From NCBI GenBank assembly GCA_029975525.1, contig JARKOX010000187.1:1-61097 (forward strand): a stretch of DNA of 61,097 nucleotides. The letters run 5' to 3'. The translations under genes were made by a program, and so were the position numbers. This document shows positions 33,764-42,203 of this stretch, piece by piece. This DNA is from Prolixibacteraceae bacterium. GTDB lineage: Bacteria; Bacteroidota; Bacteroidia; Bacteroidales; Prolixibacteraceae. The notes under the pieces are model-generated. The model was not told the origin of the DNA, searched no databases, and worked only from the letters and a program-made list of their open reading frames with translations. Every line of letters begins with the position of its first letter. Position 1 is the first letter of the stretch.

Positions 33764-35266
33764 TTATTGGTTCTGTTTGTATAATTCAGCGGGCAAAATG
33801 GGTTGCTGTTTTTCGAAATCGTAGAGGGTCTGGATCTTGAGGTTCAGCAATTCGATTTTGTAGTTGATGAGCGACTGCGCGTAGGCAATTTTTTTGGTCG
33901 AAAGCTGGGTTTGGTAGAGGTTCAGGTCCATCCCGGTGAGGTCGCCGTTTTGGTAACGTTCCAGGTTAATTTCGTAGGTAAGCTGGGCGTTGCGTTCGTT
34001 TTGCCGGGCAATTTCGATCTGGTTCAGCTGGTTTTGCAGGTTGCGGTAGACCTGGCGGATGTCGATGATGATCTGCTTTTTCTCTTCCGAGAGGTTCAGT
34101 TCCTGCGATTTGATGGCCGCTTCCTGGGCTTTGATCCGGGCCTTTTTTTCGCCCCAGTCAAACAGCGGGATGTTGAACGAGAGCTGAACCTGCGGGTTTT
34201 TGGTGGGCTGGTCGAATATCTGGCCCAGTTTTTCGTTGTCGCCGATAATTCCGAAGGCCAGATTTACGTCGCCGCTGAATTCGTTGAGCGCTTTGGTGCG
34301 GATCATTTCAAACTGGCTGGTCTCCACGTCGATTTCGCGCTGGCGCAGCTCCATGCGGTTGCCCAGGCCGTTTTCAATGGCTTTATCCAGGTCAACGGGC
34401 ACAGGGTTTGCCGCCACATCGGCCAGCACCAGGATGTCGGTAAACAGGTCCATGCCGAGGTACATTTTCAGCTGGTCTTTGGCATTTTCAAAATTCACCT
34501 GGGCATTTTGCAGCGACGATTTGGAGGTGGCCAGGTTGAGTTCGGCCTGGTAAAGCTCTTCGCGGGCTGCCAAACCGGCGTCAACCTTGTTTTTGATGAT
34601 GTCGTAGCTTTTCTGGGTGTTGCCCAGCTCATCGCGGGTAATCGACAGGTTCATCTGCGACATGTACACATTGTAGAAAAACTGGGTGACGTTTTTTTCG
34701 AGGTTCATCCGCTGCAGGGCGTAATTGATACCGGCATTTTCAAAGCTCAGCTCCAGCTCTTTCAGTTGCAGTTTCAGCCGGTTGTAGGTAAAAATCGGCT
34801 GGCTCAGGTTGAGATAAAGGTTGTTGGTGTACCGTTTGCTTTCGGTGGAGTTTCCCCCTTCGAAAACGGCGTTGCTGTTTTGCCAGCCAAAACGGTTAAC
34901 CAGCGAGATGGTCCCATCGGTAGCTAGGATGGGCTGTTCGACCCGGAAGGTGGCATTGGAGGCAAACGATTCGTTGGTGTACCATTCCGACACGCGGGTG
35001 TCGAAGCGGCGGGTGTTGGTATAGTCAACCGGGGTTACCCCCAGGGTGAATTTCGATTTCAGGGCAGCCCGCTGGGCTTCCAGGTTTTTCTGGTACCGTT
35101 CCAGGTTGAGCAGCGACGTCTGGATGCCGGGGCTGTTGGTTCCGGCAATTTGCAGGGCTTTGTCGAGCGTCAGCGTTTCCTGGGCAAACAGGGGAGAGGC
35201 GGCCAGCACTACCAGCGCCAGCAAACCGTTGATTTTCGTCAGTCGTTTGATTATTTCAGGTTTCAT
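33764..35266 (-). CDS. TolC family outer-membrane efflux protein
   Basis: A 500-residue outer-membrane channel with a signal peptide (about 1-28, ending LFAQ). The two-fold repeated long-helix/strand pattern of the TolC fold is plain: helical pieces rich in Gln, Asn, Glu and Leu (LDKALQIAGTNSPGIQ at the start; ELRQREIDVETSQFEMIRTKAL starting the second half) alternate with amphipathic strands (NLYLNLSQPIFTY, VQLSFNIPLFDWGEKKAR). It completes the tripartite path for the adaptor and RND permeases of the same operon. The adaptor start lies 80 bases downstream and the large ABC permease stop 17 bases upstream, which supports co-transcription. Confidence 0.93.
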   Translation of the reverse strand: MKPEIIKRLTKINGLLALVVLAASPLFAQETLTLDKALQIAGTNSPGIQTSLLNLERYQKNLEAQRAALKSKFTLGVTPVDYTNTRRFDTRVSEWYTNESFASNATFRVEQPILATDGTISLVNRFGWQNSNAVFEGGNSTESKRYTNNLYLNLSQPIFTYNRLKLQLKELELSFENAGINYALQRMNLEKNVTQFFYNVYMSQMNLSITRDELGNTQKSYDIIKNKVDAGLAAREELYQAELNLATSKSSLQNAQVNFENAKDQLKMYLGMDLFTDILVLADVAANPVPVDLDKAIENGLGNRMELRQREIDVETSQFEMIRTKALNEFSGDVNLAFGIIGDNEKLGQIFDQPTKNPQVQLSFNIPLFDWGEKKARIKAQEAAIKSQELNLSEEKKQIIIDIRQVYRNLQNQLNQIEIARQNERNAQLTYEINLERYQNGDLTGMDLNLYQTQLSTKKIAYAQSLINYKIELLNLKIQTLYDFEKQQPILPAELYKQNQ

Positions 35267-35283
35267 ACAGAGTGATATTTTTC

Positions 35284-38200
35284 TTACAGTTTTACAATTT
35301 TGATGGCATCGGCAATCACCACGCGCCGTTCCGATTTGTCGGTGAGGGTAACTTTGGCTTTTCCGGGCGAAAGATAGAACGACCCCAGGTGGTTCCAGCC
35401 TGACTGGGCATTCTGGATTTCGAGGGTTTGTTCGGTTTCGCCGTCGTCGTGGGTGATAAAATAGTGGTATTCGCCCTTTTCGGTTTCGCCGCTGTCTCTG
35501 CGGCCGCCCCGCGACATCGGGTAGATGTGGGTGTAGACATCGTAGTAGCCGGCTTCGCTGACGGGCAGGGTCCAGGTGGCTTTCTGGGTGCCGTCGCCCG
35601 ATTTGATGTAGTAGGCCGACCGCACAAATTTTCCGTAGAAGCCCGAGTTGGTGGTGGCGGTCCAGTTTTGCGGCGGCCGCCAGTCACGCAGTCCGGCATA
35701 TTTGACGGTCGATTTCTCTTCGCGGATGACCAGCTTTTGCAGTAAACTGGTGTGGTCGGATTTGGTGATCGCAAACTCGGGATCTTCGTTGTCCACCACT
35801 ATTTCGTTGGGTTGTAGCATCGACACCGGAATGTCGCTTACCCGCTCCCCGTCGAAAGGTTGCGCTTTGCGGTCCTCTTCAATTTTTCCGAAGAACTGGT
35901 TAAGGGTCTGCGGGATATTTTTGGAGGTCAGCGTATTGATGGTCAGTCCGCGCGGTTCGCTGTCGAACAGGTAGCTCACATTTTTGGTCTCCCGGGATTT
36001 GAGGTAGAGGATTTTGTTGACATTGTCGCTGGGGCTGGGGCCGCCGCGCATAAACCTTCGGCCACCGGGGCCTCCGCCGCCGGGTCCCCCCATCCGGAAG
36101 GAGAGTTTGACGATTCCATCCACTTCGGTCGGGTTGGTGGCGCTGAACGACACCATGGTTTTGATTTGGTCGCCTGCCTTCAGGTTAACCGCCGTAATGG
36201 GCGTAAACAGGTAGCCGGGAAGATTTTTCTCCTTGAACCAGTTGTCCATGAACGGGGTGAGGGCAATGCCCGAAAGGCTGTCGATCTGCTGGTCGAAATT
36301 GCTGAAGGGGACCATGCGGAAGCGGTTTTGCCGCAGGAAGCCGCGGAGGAACTCGGAAAATTCCATCTCCCCGGCTTTCGACTGGATCATGGTAAACAGC
36401 ACGTCGCCTTTCAGTTTGATGACATTGTCGATGATCTGCCGCTGCTGGTCATCCGAGAGCAGCTCTTCGAAACTTTTGTCCTGCAGGGCGATGTTGGCCA
36501 TTTCATCTTCACTCATTCCGGAGAAGTCGCGTCCGAAGCCGGCGCGCATGTCGGCCGACTGGCTTTTGAGGTACGACTCCAGGATCAGGTTGGTTACCGG
36601 CCAGTGTTCCGAGCGGATGCCGTTGCAGAAGTGGTAGAGCTGGGCAAAGATGAAGTAGGGGTTGGTTGTTTCGGTGACCTGGAAGTTTCCGCCGGCGCTT
36701 TGCCTGAAGTTGGGGCGGCCCCCTTCGCGGGTGAAGTTGCCGAGGAAGTTGTTGAGCGCCCGCACCTGGTACTCTTCATCCGTCAGGCTTTCGCCGCCGC
36801 GGCTTCCCCACCGTTTGTCGCGTTTGATCTGTATCCTGAAGTCCACATCGCGCAGCAGGTAGCCTTTTTCCTGCAGGAATACCTGTTCGGGCTGCATGTT
36901 CTCCTGCTGCAAAGTCCAGGTGCGGTCAAACGATTTAAACTGCGACGGAACTTCCACGATGGAAAGTCTTTTAAACGGGTAACGAAGGTTGTAGGTGCGC
37001 TGAAAATCGCGGAAGCGGTCGGTGATCACTTTCGGGATGGTGTCGGTAATGCCGGGCAGGCTTTGGGTGAAAAAGTCGTGTCCTTTCAGGTGCCAGACGC
37101 CAAATTCGATTCCGTCGGCTTCAAATTTTTTCTGTTGATATTTTCCGATCGCTAGGGAAATCTGGGTAAGCGGGTTTTCGGGCTGGAAGCTGAAGCGGCC
37201 GGGAGCGGTCCGGGTGATTGTGCCCTGTGAAACAGCCTGGAGAGCGGTGTCAGTTTCCACTTCCAGGTTGAAGCGGGTAAAGTAGAGGCGGTTCCAGCCC
37301 ACCTTGTCGGGGCTGAAGGTGACGCCGGGCGTGGGGTACCAGTTGGCTTCGCGGCTCAGCAGCACATAGCCGGGGGTGATGAAGGCAAACCGTTTGTCCA
37401 CGTTGATTACAAAATCGCCAAATTTTTTGGTGCGGGTCTCTTTGTCGATATCCAGATAGCAGACGGCCTCGTTGATGCGACCGGCATATTCGAGCTGTAC
37501 GCTGGTTTTGGCAGCCGGCGCAAGCGGGGCCGGCAGCGGTACCATAACCAGGTGGACCTTGCGGATTGCGGTCACCGGCTGCCCGTTTACCTGAGCGGCG
37601 GTGAGCTCCAGTCCGGGATTCAGGCTGAAAATCAGCGAGTCGATTGGTTGTGCCGTGTTGTTGACCACCTCCAGTTGCGAAACCGCTTCCACGCGGTCGC
37701 CCGTATGTTTTAGTTTGATGGTGTGGCTGTCGGCGTCGGCCATGGCACGCGGGGCGTACCGGTTGTTGAGGGAGATCACTTCGGCGCGGAGGCGATCCTG
37801 TCTGACAAAGCGGCTGACATGGTTGTAGGCCAGAAATCCGCCCGTGGCAAGGAACAGGATACCGAATACCAGCGAAAAGATGGTGGTCGATTCGGATTGC
37901 GGAAGCCTTTTGAGCAGGAAAATGGTCATGAAGATAAAGCCCAGTCCCAAACTCAGGTAGATGCCGCGGTGGGCCAGCACCACGGCCAGGTTTCCGAAGC
38001 CGGTGATTTCCGAGCGAAGCATCGGGATGTTAAAGGCCATGTAGTCGAACAGGTAGTAAAATTCGCCCTGTACCAGGAAAAGGGTGATCCCGATGTAGCC
38101 GAGGATGATCACGAAGGTGACCGCCTGGTTGCGGATCACGCTCATCAGCAGGAACGACAACCCCATGATGTAGATCAGGGTGGGAATACTGATCAGCAGC

Positions 38201-38649
38201 AGATAAATGATGTACGAATCCCAGGGAACATAGGTGTTTTGCGCCAGCAGGTTGTAGACCAGCGCCATGCCCAGGATGGCAAAGTTGAGGACCATAAATA
38301 CCTGGATATTTCCCAGTGTTTTTCCGATGACATATTCGCCGTTGGTCATCGACCGCATGTAGATCACTTCGGTCGTGTCCAGTTTTTTGTCGCGTTTCAG
38401 AAAGTCGGAGGCCAGGAAAACGGCAATGATCGCCTGCGCTACGTTCAGGATCAGCAGGTTGAGGTAGGGGATGGCCGACGGGATGGCGCGGAAGATCCAC
38501 TGGGCGTCGCCCCCTTCCGAAACCATTCCGAAGTTCATAAAAAAGAGTACGGTCAGCGACAGGATGCTGAAAATACGGAAGAACCAGCTCCGGAACAACG
38601 TTTTGCGTTCGTATTTGGCAATCGAGTGTATGTTGTGAAATGAGATCAT
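35284..38649 (-). CDS. ABC-2 permease fused to non-catalytic M1-like domain and golvesin-like C-terminus
   Basis: A 1121-residue membrane protein. An N-terminal permease part (about 1-285) has around seven hydrophobic segments, with the coupling-loop stretch KRDKKLDTTEVIYMRS. The middle (about 300-870) follows an M1 aminopeptidase-like plan: N-terminal beta domain (VQLEYAGRINEAVCYLD), then the FKRLSIVEVPSQFKSF region. However, no HEXXH...E zinc site is present; the zone where it belongs reads RTWTLQQENMQPEQVFLQEKG. A Gly/Pro/Arg-rich linker (about 865-885) precedes a C-terminal beta domain (about 1005-1121, from YYDVYTHIYPM to VVIADAIKIVKL) that resembles the golvesin C-terminal/xanthan-lyase-like module. 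Its ATPase partner is the gene 18 bases upstream. A sensing, docking or substrate-binding role for the soluble parts is inference. Confidence 0.85.
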   Translation of the reverse strand: MISFHNIHSIAKYERKTLFRSWFFRIFSILSLTVLFFMNFGMVSEGGDAQWIFRAIPSAIPYLNLLILNVAQAIIAVFLASDFLKRDKKLDTTEVIYMRSMTNGEYVIGKTLGNIQVFMVLNFAILGMALVYNLLAQNTYVPWDSYIIYLLLISIPTLIYIMGLSFLLMSVIRNQAVTFVIILGYIGITLFLVQGEFYYLFDYMAFNIPMLRSEITGFGNLAVVLAHRGIYLSLGLGFIFMTIFLLKRLPQSESTTIFSLVFGILFLATGGFLAYNHVSRFVRQDRLRAEVISLNNRYAPRAMADADSHTIKLKHTGDRVEAVSQLEVVNNTAQPIDSLIFSLNPGLELTAAQVNGQPVTAIRKVHLVMVPLPAPLAPAAKTSVQLEYAGRINEAVCYLDIDKETRTKKFGDFVINVDKRFAFITPGYVLLSREANWYPTPGVTFSPDKVGWNRLYFTRFNLEVETDTALQAVSQGTITRTAPGRFSFQPENPLTQISLAIGKYQQKKFEADGIEFGVWHLKGHDFFTQSLPGITDTIPKVITDRFRDFQRTYNLRYPFKRLSIVEVPSQFKSFDRTWTLQQENMQPEQVFLQEKGYLLRDVDFRIQIKRDKRWGSRGGESLTDEEYQVRALNNFLGNFTREGGRPNFRQSAGGNFQVTETTNPYFIFAQLYHFCNGIRSEHWPVTNLILESYLKSQSADMRAGFGRDFSGMSEDEMANIALQDKSFEELLSDDQQRQIIDNVIKLKGDVLFTMIQSKAGEMEFSEFLRGFLRQNRFRMVPFSNFDQQIDSLSGIALTPFMDNWFKEKNLPGYLFTPITAVNLKAGDQIKTMVSFSATNPTEVDGIVKLSFRMGGPGGGGPGGRRFMRGGPSPSDNVNKILYLKSRETKNVSYLFDSEPRGLTINTLTSKNIPQTLNQFFGKIEEDRKAQPFDGERVSDIPVSMLQPNEIVVDNEDPEFAITKSDHTSLLQKLVIREEKSTVKYAGLRDWRPPQNWTATTNSGFYGKFVRSAYYIKSGDGTQKATWTLPVSEAGYYDVYTHIYPMSRGGRRDSGETEKGEYHYFITHDDGETEQTLEIQNAQSGWNHLGSFYLSPGKAKVTLTDKSERRVVIADAIKIVKL

Positions 38650-38667
38650 GCTTTCAGTTTTTAAGGT

Positions 38668-39561
38668 TTAGGCAGTGGTCCACTGGTTCAGTTTGTTTTC
38701 CATAAAATAGACATAGGCATGTTCGAGGTTAGGCTCGATCGGGTGTCCGTAATAGCCGTTGATACTGTCGGCAACCACCTGGATTTCCCAGCCGCTTTCG
38801 GCAGGGATGGTGGAGATGACCGGGAATTTTTCGTTGATTTCGAGGTATTCGCGTTCGGTAGCTTTGATCAGCCACACGTGTCCTTCGGCCTCTTTCACCA
38901 ATTGTTCGGGCGATCCGGCGAAGGCCAGTTTGCCGCGGTTCAGCAGGGCCATGTTTTCGCAGGTGGAGGAGATGTCGCCGACAATGTGGGTGGAGAGGAT
39001 GATGATCACATCGCGGGTGCTGATGGTGGAGAGCAGGTTGCGGAAGCGGATCCGTTCTTCGGGGTCGAGACCGGTGGTGGGTTCGTCCACGATGATGATT
39101 TTGGGATCGTTGATCAGCGCCTGGGCAATTCCGAGGCGGCGTTTCATCCCGCCCGAGAGGCGGTTGGCATTGCGGTCGCGCGCTTCAAACAGGCCCACCT
39201 CTTCCAGCATCCGGTCGACAGCCTGGTTACGCTGCGAGCGGTTTTTCATGCCGGCCAGACGGGCGGTGTAGTCTAAAAATTCCCAGGTTTTCAGTTTGGC
39301 GAAAAAGCGGAAATCCTGCGGCAGATAGCCCAGCATGGAGCGGATTTCGCGGCGGTTTTTCATCAGGTCGAGATGGTTGACCGTTACCTTGCCGCTGCTG
39401 GGTTTCATCAGGGTGACCAGGATGCGCATCAGCGTAGATTTCCCCGCGCCGTTTGGTCCCAGCAGTCCAAACATTCCGCTGGGGATTTCAAGGTTAATGT
39501 CTTTGAGAGCCCAGTTACCGTTGGGGTAAACTTTGTTTAGGTTTTCAATCGATATTTGCAC
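38668..39561 (-). CDS. ABC transporter ATP-binding protein
   Basis: A 297-residue cytoplasmic ATPase that would power the ABC-2 permease encoded next. The motifs are intact: Walker A GLLGPNGAGKST (K41), Q-loop YLPQDF, signature RLSGGMKRR, Walker B IIIVDEPTTGLD and H-loop ILSTHIVGD. About 75 residues after the H-loop form a C-terminal extension typical of ABC-2 exporters. It shares long identities with the ATPase domain of the RND fusion (MFGLLGPNGAGKST, WEFLDY, ERIRFRNLL, GDISS/EDISS), pointing to duplication. It is the first gene of the seven-gene minus-strand run. The 232-base upstream gap holds only an imperfect -7 box (TAAATTTA, minus strand), so the promoter is not settled. Confidence 0.93.
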   Translation of the reverse strand: MQISIENLNKVYPNGNWALKDINLEIPSGMFGLLGPNGAGKSTLMRILVTLMKPSSGKVTVNHLDLMKNRREIRSMLGYLPQDFRFFAKLKTWEFLDYTARLAGMKNRSQRNQAVDRMLEEVGLFEARDRNANRLSGGMKRRLGIAQALINDPKIIIVDEPTTGLDPEERIRFRNLLSTISTRDVIIILSTHIVGDISSTCENMALLNRGKLAFAGSPEQLVKEAEGHVWLIKATEREYLEINEKFPVISTIPAESGWEIQVVADSINGYYGHPIEPNLEHAYVYFMENKLNQWTTA

Positions 39562-39793
39562 GTTAATTCAGAATTTTCAGGTTGCCAGATTTCGACTGCC
39601 GGGCTGGGAGAAGGTTTAATTCAGCCCATACCAATTTGTTGCAGTTGGTGTAAATTTAACACATCTGCCCCATTCCGGCAACCTGCTGCCGATATGAATG
39701 AGTGGAACAGCGGAGATGGTCTCCGCCTGTCGGGAGCGTGTCGGACTGGCTTTTCCTGGTTTTTCTCAATGACCGGTTGCCCGGAATTTCCCT

Positions 39794-42001
39794 TTATTCG
39801 GCCTCAATTTTTAAAACGACGCTTGGCCGGCTTAAATTAACATTGGGATTGATGCCCACTTTCATCAGGAAATCCCCGGTGTAAACCCTGGTGGCATCTA
39901 CCGGCGAACGCTGGTTTTCATAAAGATTAATTTCGGCTATCCGGTATTTTTTATCCGGATCGAGCCCCTGCAGTCTGACCGGCCTGATGGTCGTTTCTGG
40001 CAGATAGCGCCAGTTGGTGAGGTAGTTAAACATGACGCCTTCGGTTTTGCCGGGATTTACAAACAGCAGGGAGGCAAAATCGTCGTCATACGGACTGACC
40101 AGCCGGAACAGGTCGCCATGCCAGACAATATCTTTGAATTGATTGTAATTGGCTACTGCGCTTTTGCAGAAATTAAGGTCTTTGTCATTCAGTTCGCCAA
40201 CCTTGATGTCAAACCCGAGTTTTCCCATGGAAGCAACATCGATCCGGTATTTCAGCGGTTTGTTGCTCCAGTTGGTCACATGGTTGCACATAGTTATGGC
40301 CGGGTAGTAATAGGAGAAGTTCCACTGGATAAAAACGCGTTCCAACGGGTCGGTGTTGTCGCTCAACCAAAACTCTGTAAAATAGCGGAACAGGCTGAAA
40401 TCGGTGCGTCCTCCGCCGCCCGAACAAAGCATCATGGGCACGGTGGGGTATTTCTCCCGGATTCGTTTCAGCACCTTTTCAAACCCCCGGGTGTATTCGA
40501 CATACAAGTGCGACTGCGGGAGGTTGTTTTTTTCGAGGTATTTTGAATGTCCGTTGAAGATGGGCGCATTACAATCCCATTTGATAAAGGCCAGTTCCGG
40601 ATTTTCGGTAAAAAGGTTGTCGACAATGCCGTAAACGAAGTTCTGTACTTCGGGATTGGTCAGGTCGAGCACCAACTGGTTCCGGAAATAGATTTCGGGA
40701 CGATTTTCCTCTCGGATTACCCAGTCGGGATGTTTTTCGTACAGCACACTTTTGGGGTTTACCATTTCCGGTTCAATCCAGATGCCGAATTTGATTCCCT
40801 GTTTTCCGGCTTCTTTTACGAGGTAAGGAATGCCGTCGGGCAGTTTTTTCTGGTTGGCCTCCCAGTCACCCAGTCCGGCCCGGTCGTGATCGCGCGGGTA
40901 TTTGTTGGCAAACCAGCCATCGTCCAGCAAAAACATATCCACCCCCAGCGCGTTGGCCCCTTTGAAAAGTGACACCAGCTCCTCCTGGTTAAAATTGAAA
41001 TAGGTCGCTTCCCAGTTGTTCAGCAGGGTTAACCGGCTCCCTTCCCCATCCAGCAGGTTGTTTTGACGCATCCAGTTTTGCAGGTTCCGGCTCCCTTTGC
41101 CGGTTCCTTCAAACGAGAGGGTGTAAATGAAACGGGGAGTTTCGAAGTCCACTCCCGGCTTCAGGTTGTAGGCCGACTGGTAAGGGTTTATTCCGGCTAC
41201 CAGATGAAGGTTTTTATAGACATCGGTTTCAAACTGGATGGAAAAGTTCCCATTCCAGGCTATTTGCCCGATCATCACGGTTCCGCTGTTTTCGGTGGCA
41301 GGAGCGTCGAGGGAGAGCATAAAGTTGGGCGAAGTGTGCAGGTTTTCCCTTGTGCCCAAACGGGACTGAATGGTGTGCATCCCTTGCCGGAGCTGTGTCT
41401 GCGCCGGTTGCATCTCCCGCGCCCACGAACCGTTGTAGCTGGTCAGGTAATAATCTCTGTTGAAAAAGTAGAGATTGGCCGAGGCATACTTGTTTAGCGT
41501 CACCGCCCCTTTTTCCGAATGGCGGATCACACTCCACTGTTCAATGACATCGTTCTCTTTCCAGGTTTTAAAAAAGAGATCGACAAAAAAAGGGTAGGCC
41601 GGATCTTTCAACGTAATCTGATGCAGGGTTGCCCCGTCGGAAGAGGCTGAAACAACATGGTTTTCGTATCTCAAATCGACGGAGTTGTTTCCGTCGGCGT
41701 GAACCACCGCCATGGCCGGTTCGGTAAAATTGTTGTTGATGCCGGCCACGGCAAAGGCGTTGGTGTTGGACGACGCCCCTTCGGCCTGAAGGGTATAAAC
41801 CGTGCCCGAAATCTCATATTCGGACGGATTGTTCAACGCTGCCCCCAGATGGATAATTTTCAGCTGTTCTCCTTTTTTCTCCGCTTGCAGAACCAGCGCC
41901 AGGTTTTTGGTGGTTACCGGAATCGTTACTTTTTGGGCAAAAGAAAACGAAAAAGCCCACGTGAGGGCACCCAGTGTAAAAAGTAGTTTAGTCAGTCTCA
42001 T
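39794..42001 (-). CDS. Alpha-galactosidase, glycoside hydrolase family 36
   Basis: An exported retaining enzyme that removes terminal alpha-galactose. A signal peptide (about 1-22, ending FSFA) leads to a beta-supersandwich N-terminal domain (about 25-310), the (beta/alpha)8 barrel (about 315-640) and a C-terminal beta domain. Clan GH-D signatures are present: LLDDGWFANKYPRDHDRAGLGDW, GIWIEPEMVNPKS, the nucleophile in FIKWDCN (about D476), the CSGGGGRTD loop and the acid/base in LSDNTDP (about D548). The length of 735 residues fits GH36. A -7 box and an inverted repeat lie upstream. It is divergent from a TIM-barrel protein gene. Linkage to the mannosidase locus suggests action on galactose-capped glycans, which is inference. 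Confidence 0.94.
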   Translation of the reverse strand: MRLTKLLFTLGALTWAFSFSFAQKVTIPVTTKNLALVLQAEKKGEQLKIIHLGAALNNPSEYEISGTVYTLQAEGASSNTNAFAVAGINNNFTEPAMAVVHADGNNSVDLRYENHVVSASSDGATLHQITLKDPAYPFFVDLFFKTWKENDVIEQWSVIRHSEKGAVTLNKYASANLYFFNRDYYLTSYNGSWAREMQPAQTQLRQGMHTIQSRLGTRENLHTSPNFMLSLDAPATENSGTVMIGQIAWNGNFSIQFETDVYKNLHLVAGINPYQSAYNLKPGVDFETPRFIYTLSFEGTGKGSRNLQNWMRQNNLLDGEGSRLTLLNNWEATYFNFNQEELVSLFKGANALGVDMFLLDDGWFANKYPRDHDRAGLGDWEANQKKLPDGIPYLVKEAGKQGIKFGIWIEPEMVNPKSVLYEKHPDWVIREENRPEIYFRNQLVLDLTNPEVQNFVYGIVDNLFTENPELAFIKWDCNAPIFNGHSKYLEKNNLPQSHLYVEYTRGFEKVLKRIREKYPTVPMMLCSGGGGRTDFSLFRYFTEFWLSDNTDPLERVFIQWNFSYYYPAITMCNHVTNWSNKPLKYRIDVASMGKLGFDIKVGELNDKDLNFCKSAVANYNQFKDIVWHGDLFRLVSPYDDDFASLLFVNPGKTEGVMFNYLTNWRYLPETTIRPVRLQGLDPDKKYRIAEINLYENQRSPVDATRVYTGDFLMKVGINPNVNLSRPSVVLKIEAE

Positions 42002-42029
42002 TTTTAGTTTATTTTCAGAAAGTCTGTTT

Positions 42030-42037
42030 CAAAGGTA
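42030..42037 (-). promoter_or_regulatory. -7 box for the alpha-galactosidase gene
   Basis: The minus strand reads TACCTTTG, an exact TAnnTTTG, 30 bases upstream of the start codon. An inverted repeat covers the usual -33 zone instead of a TTTG, which fits an activator-dependent or operator-controlled promoter. Confidence 0.45.
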
Positions 42038-42053
42038 GAAAAAAACGGCTAAT

Positions 42054-42076
42054 CGCGATGAAGCTGATCCATCGCG
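42054..42076. repeat. Inverted repeat cgcgatg-N9-catcgcg upstream of the alpha-galactosidase
   Basis: Seven-bp arms at 42054-42060 and 42070-42076 are centred about 40 bases upstream of the predicted start site. A direct repeat of gcgattc at 42108-42114 and 42121-42127 shares the same core. The cluster sits in the divergent 42002-42203 promoter region and looks like regulator binding sites; the regulator is unknown. Confidence 0.4.
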
Positions 42077-42203
42077 GGGAGCTGGGAATCAGGCTCCGGA
42101 AGTTGTTGCGATTCTTTGTCGCGATTCGGCGGGCCGATCCGGAATTTTTGTCTAAAAAGATTAATTTAGCTGTCCGAACAACAATAAAATAAATCGTGAA
42201 CCC

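Noticed and set aside
35860-37155. 431-codon plus-strand frame opposite the ABC permease fusion
   Set aside because: Antisense shadow with no family features. The minus-strand protein is continuous and recognisable.
42147-42169. TTTG followed by TAATTTAG as promoter of the TIM-barrel gene
   Set aside because: The spacer is only about 11 bases and the -7 box has a mismatch; too weak to list.
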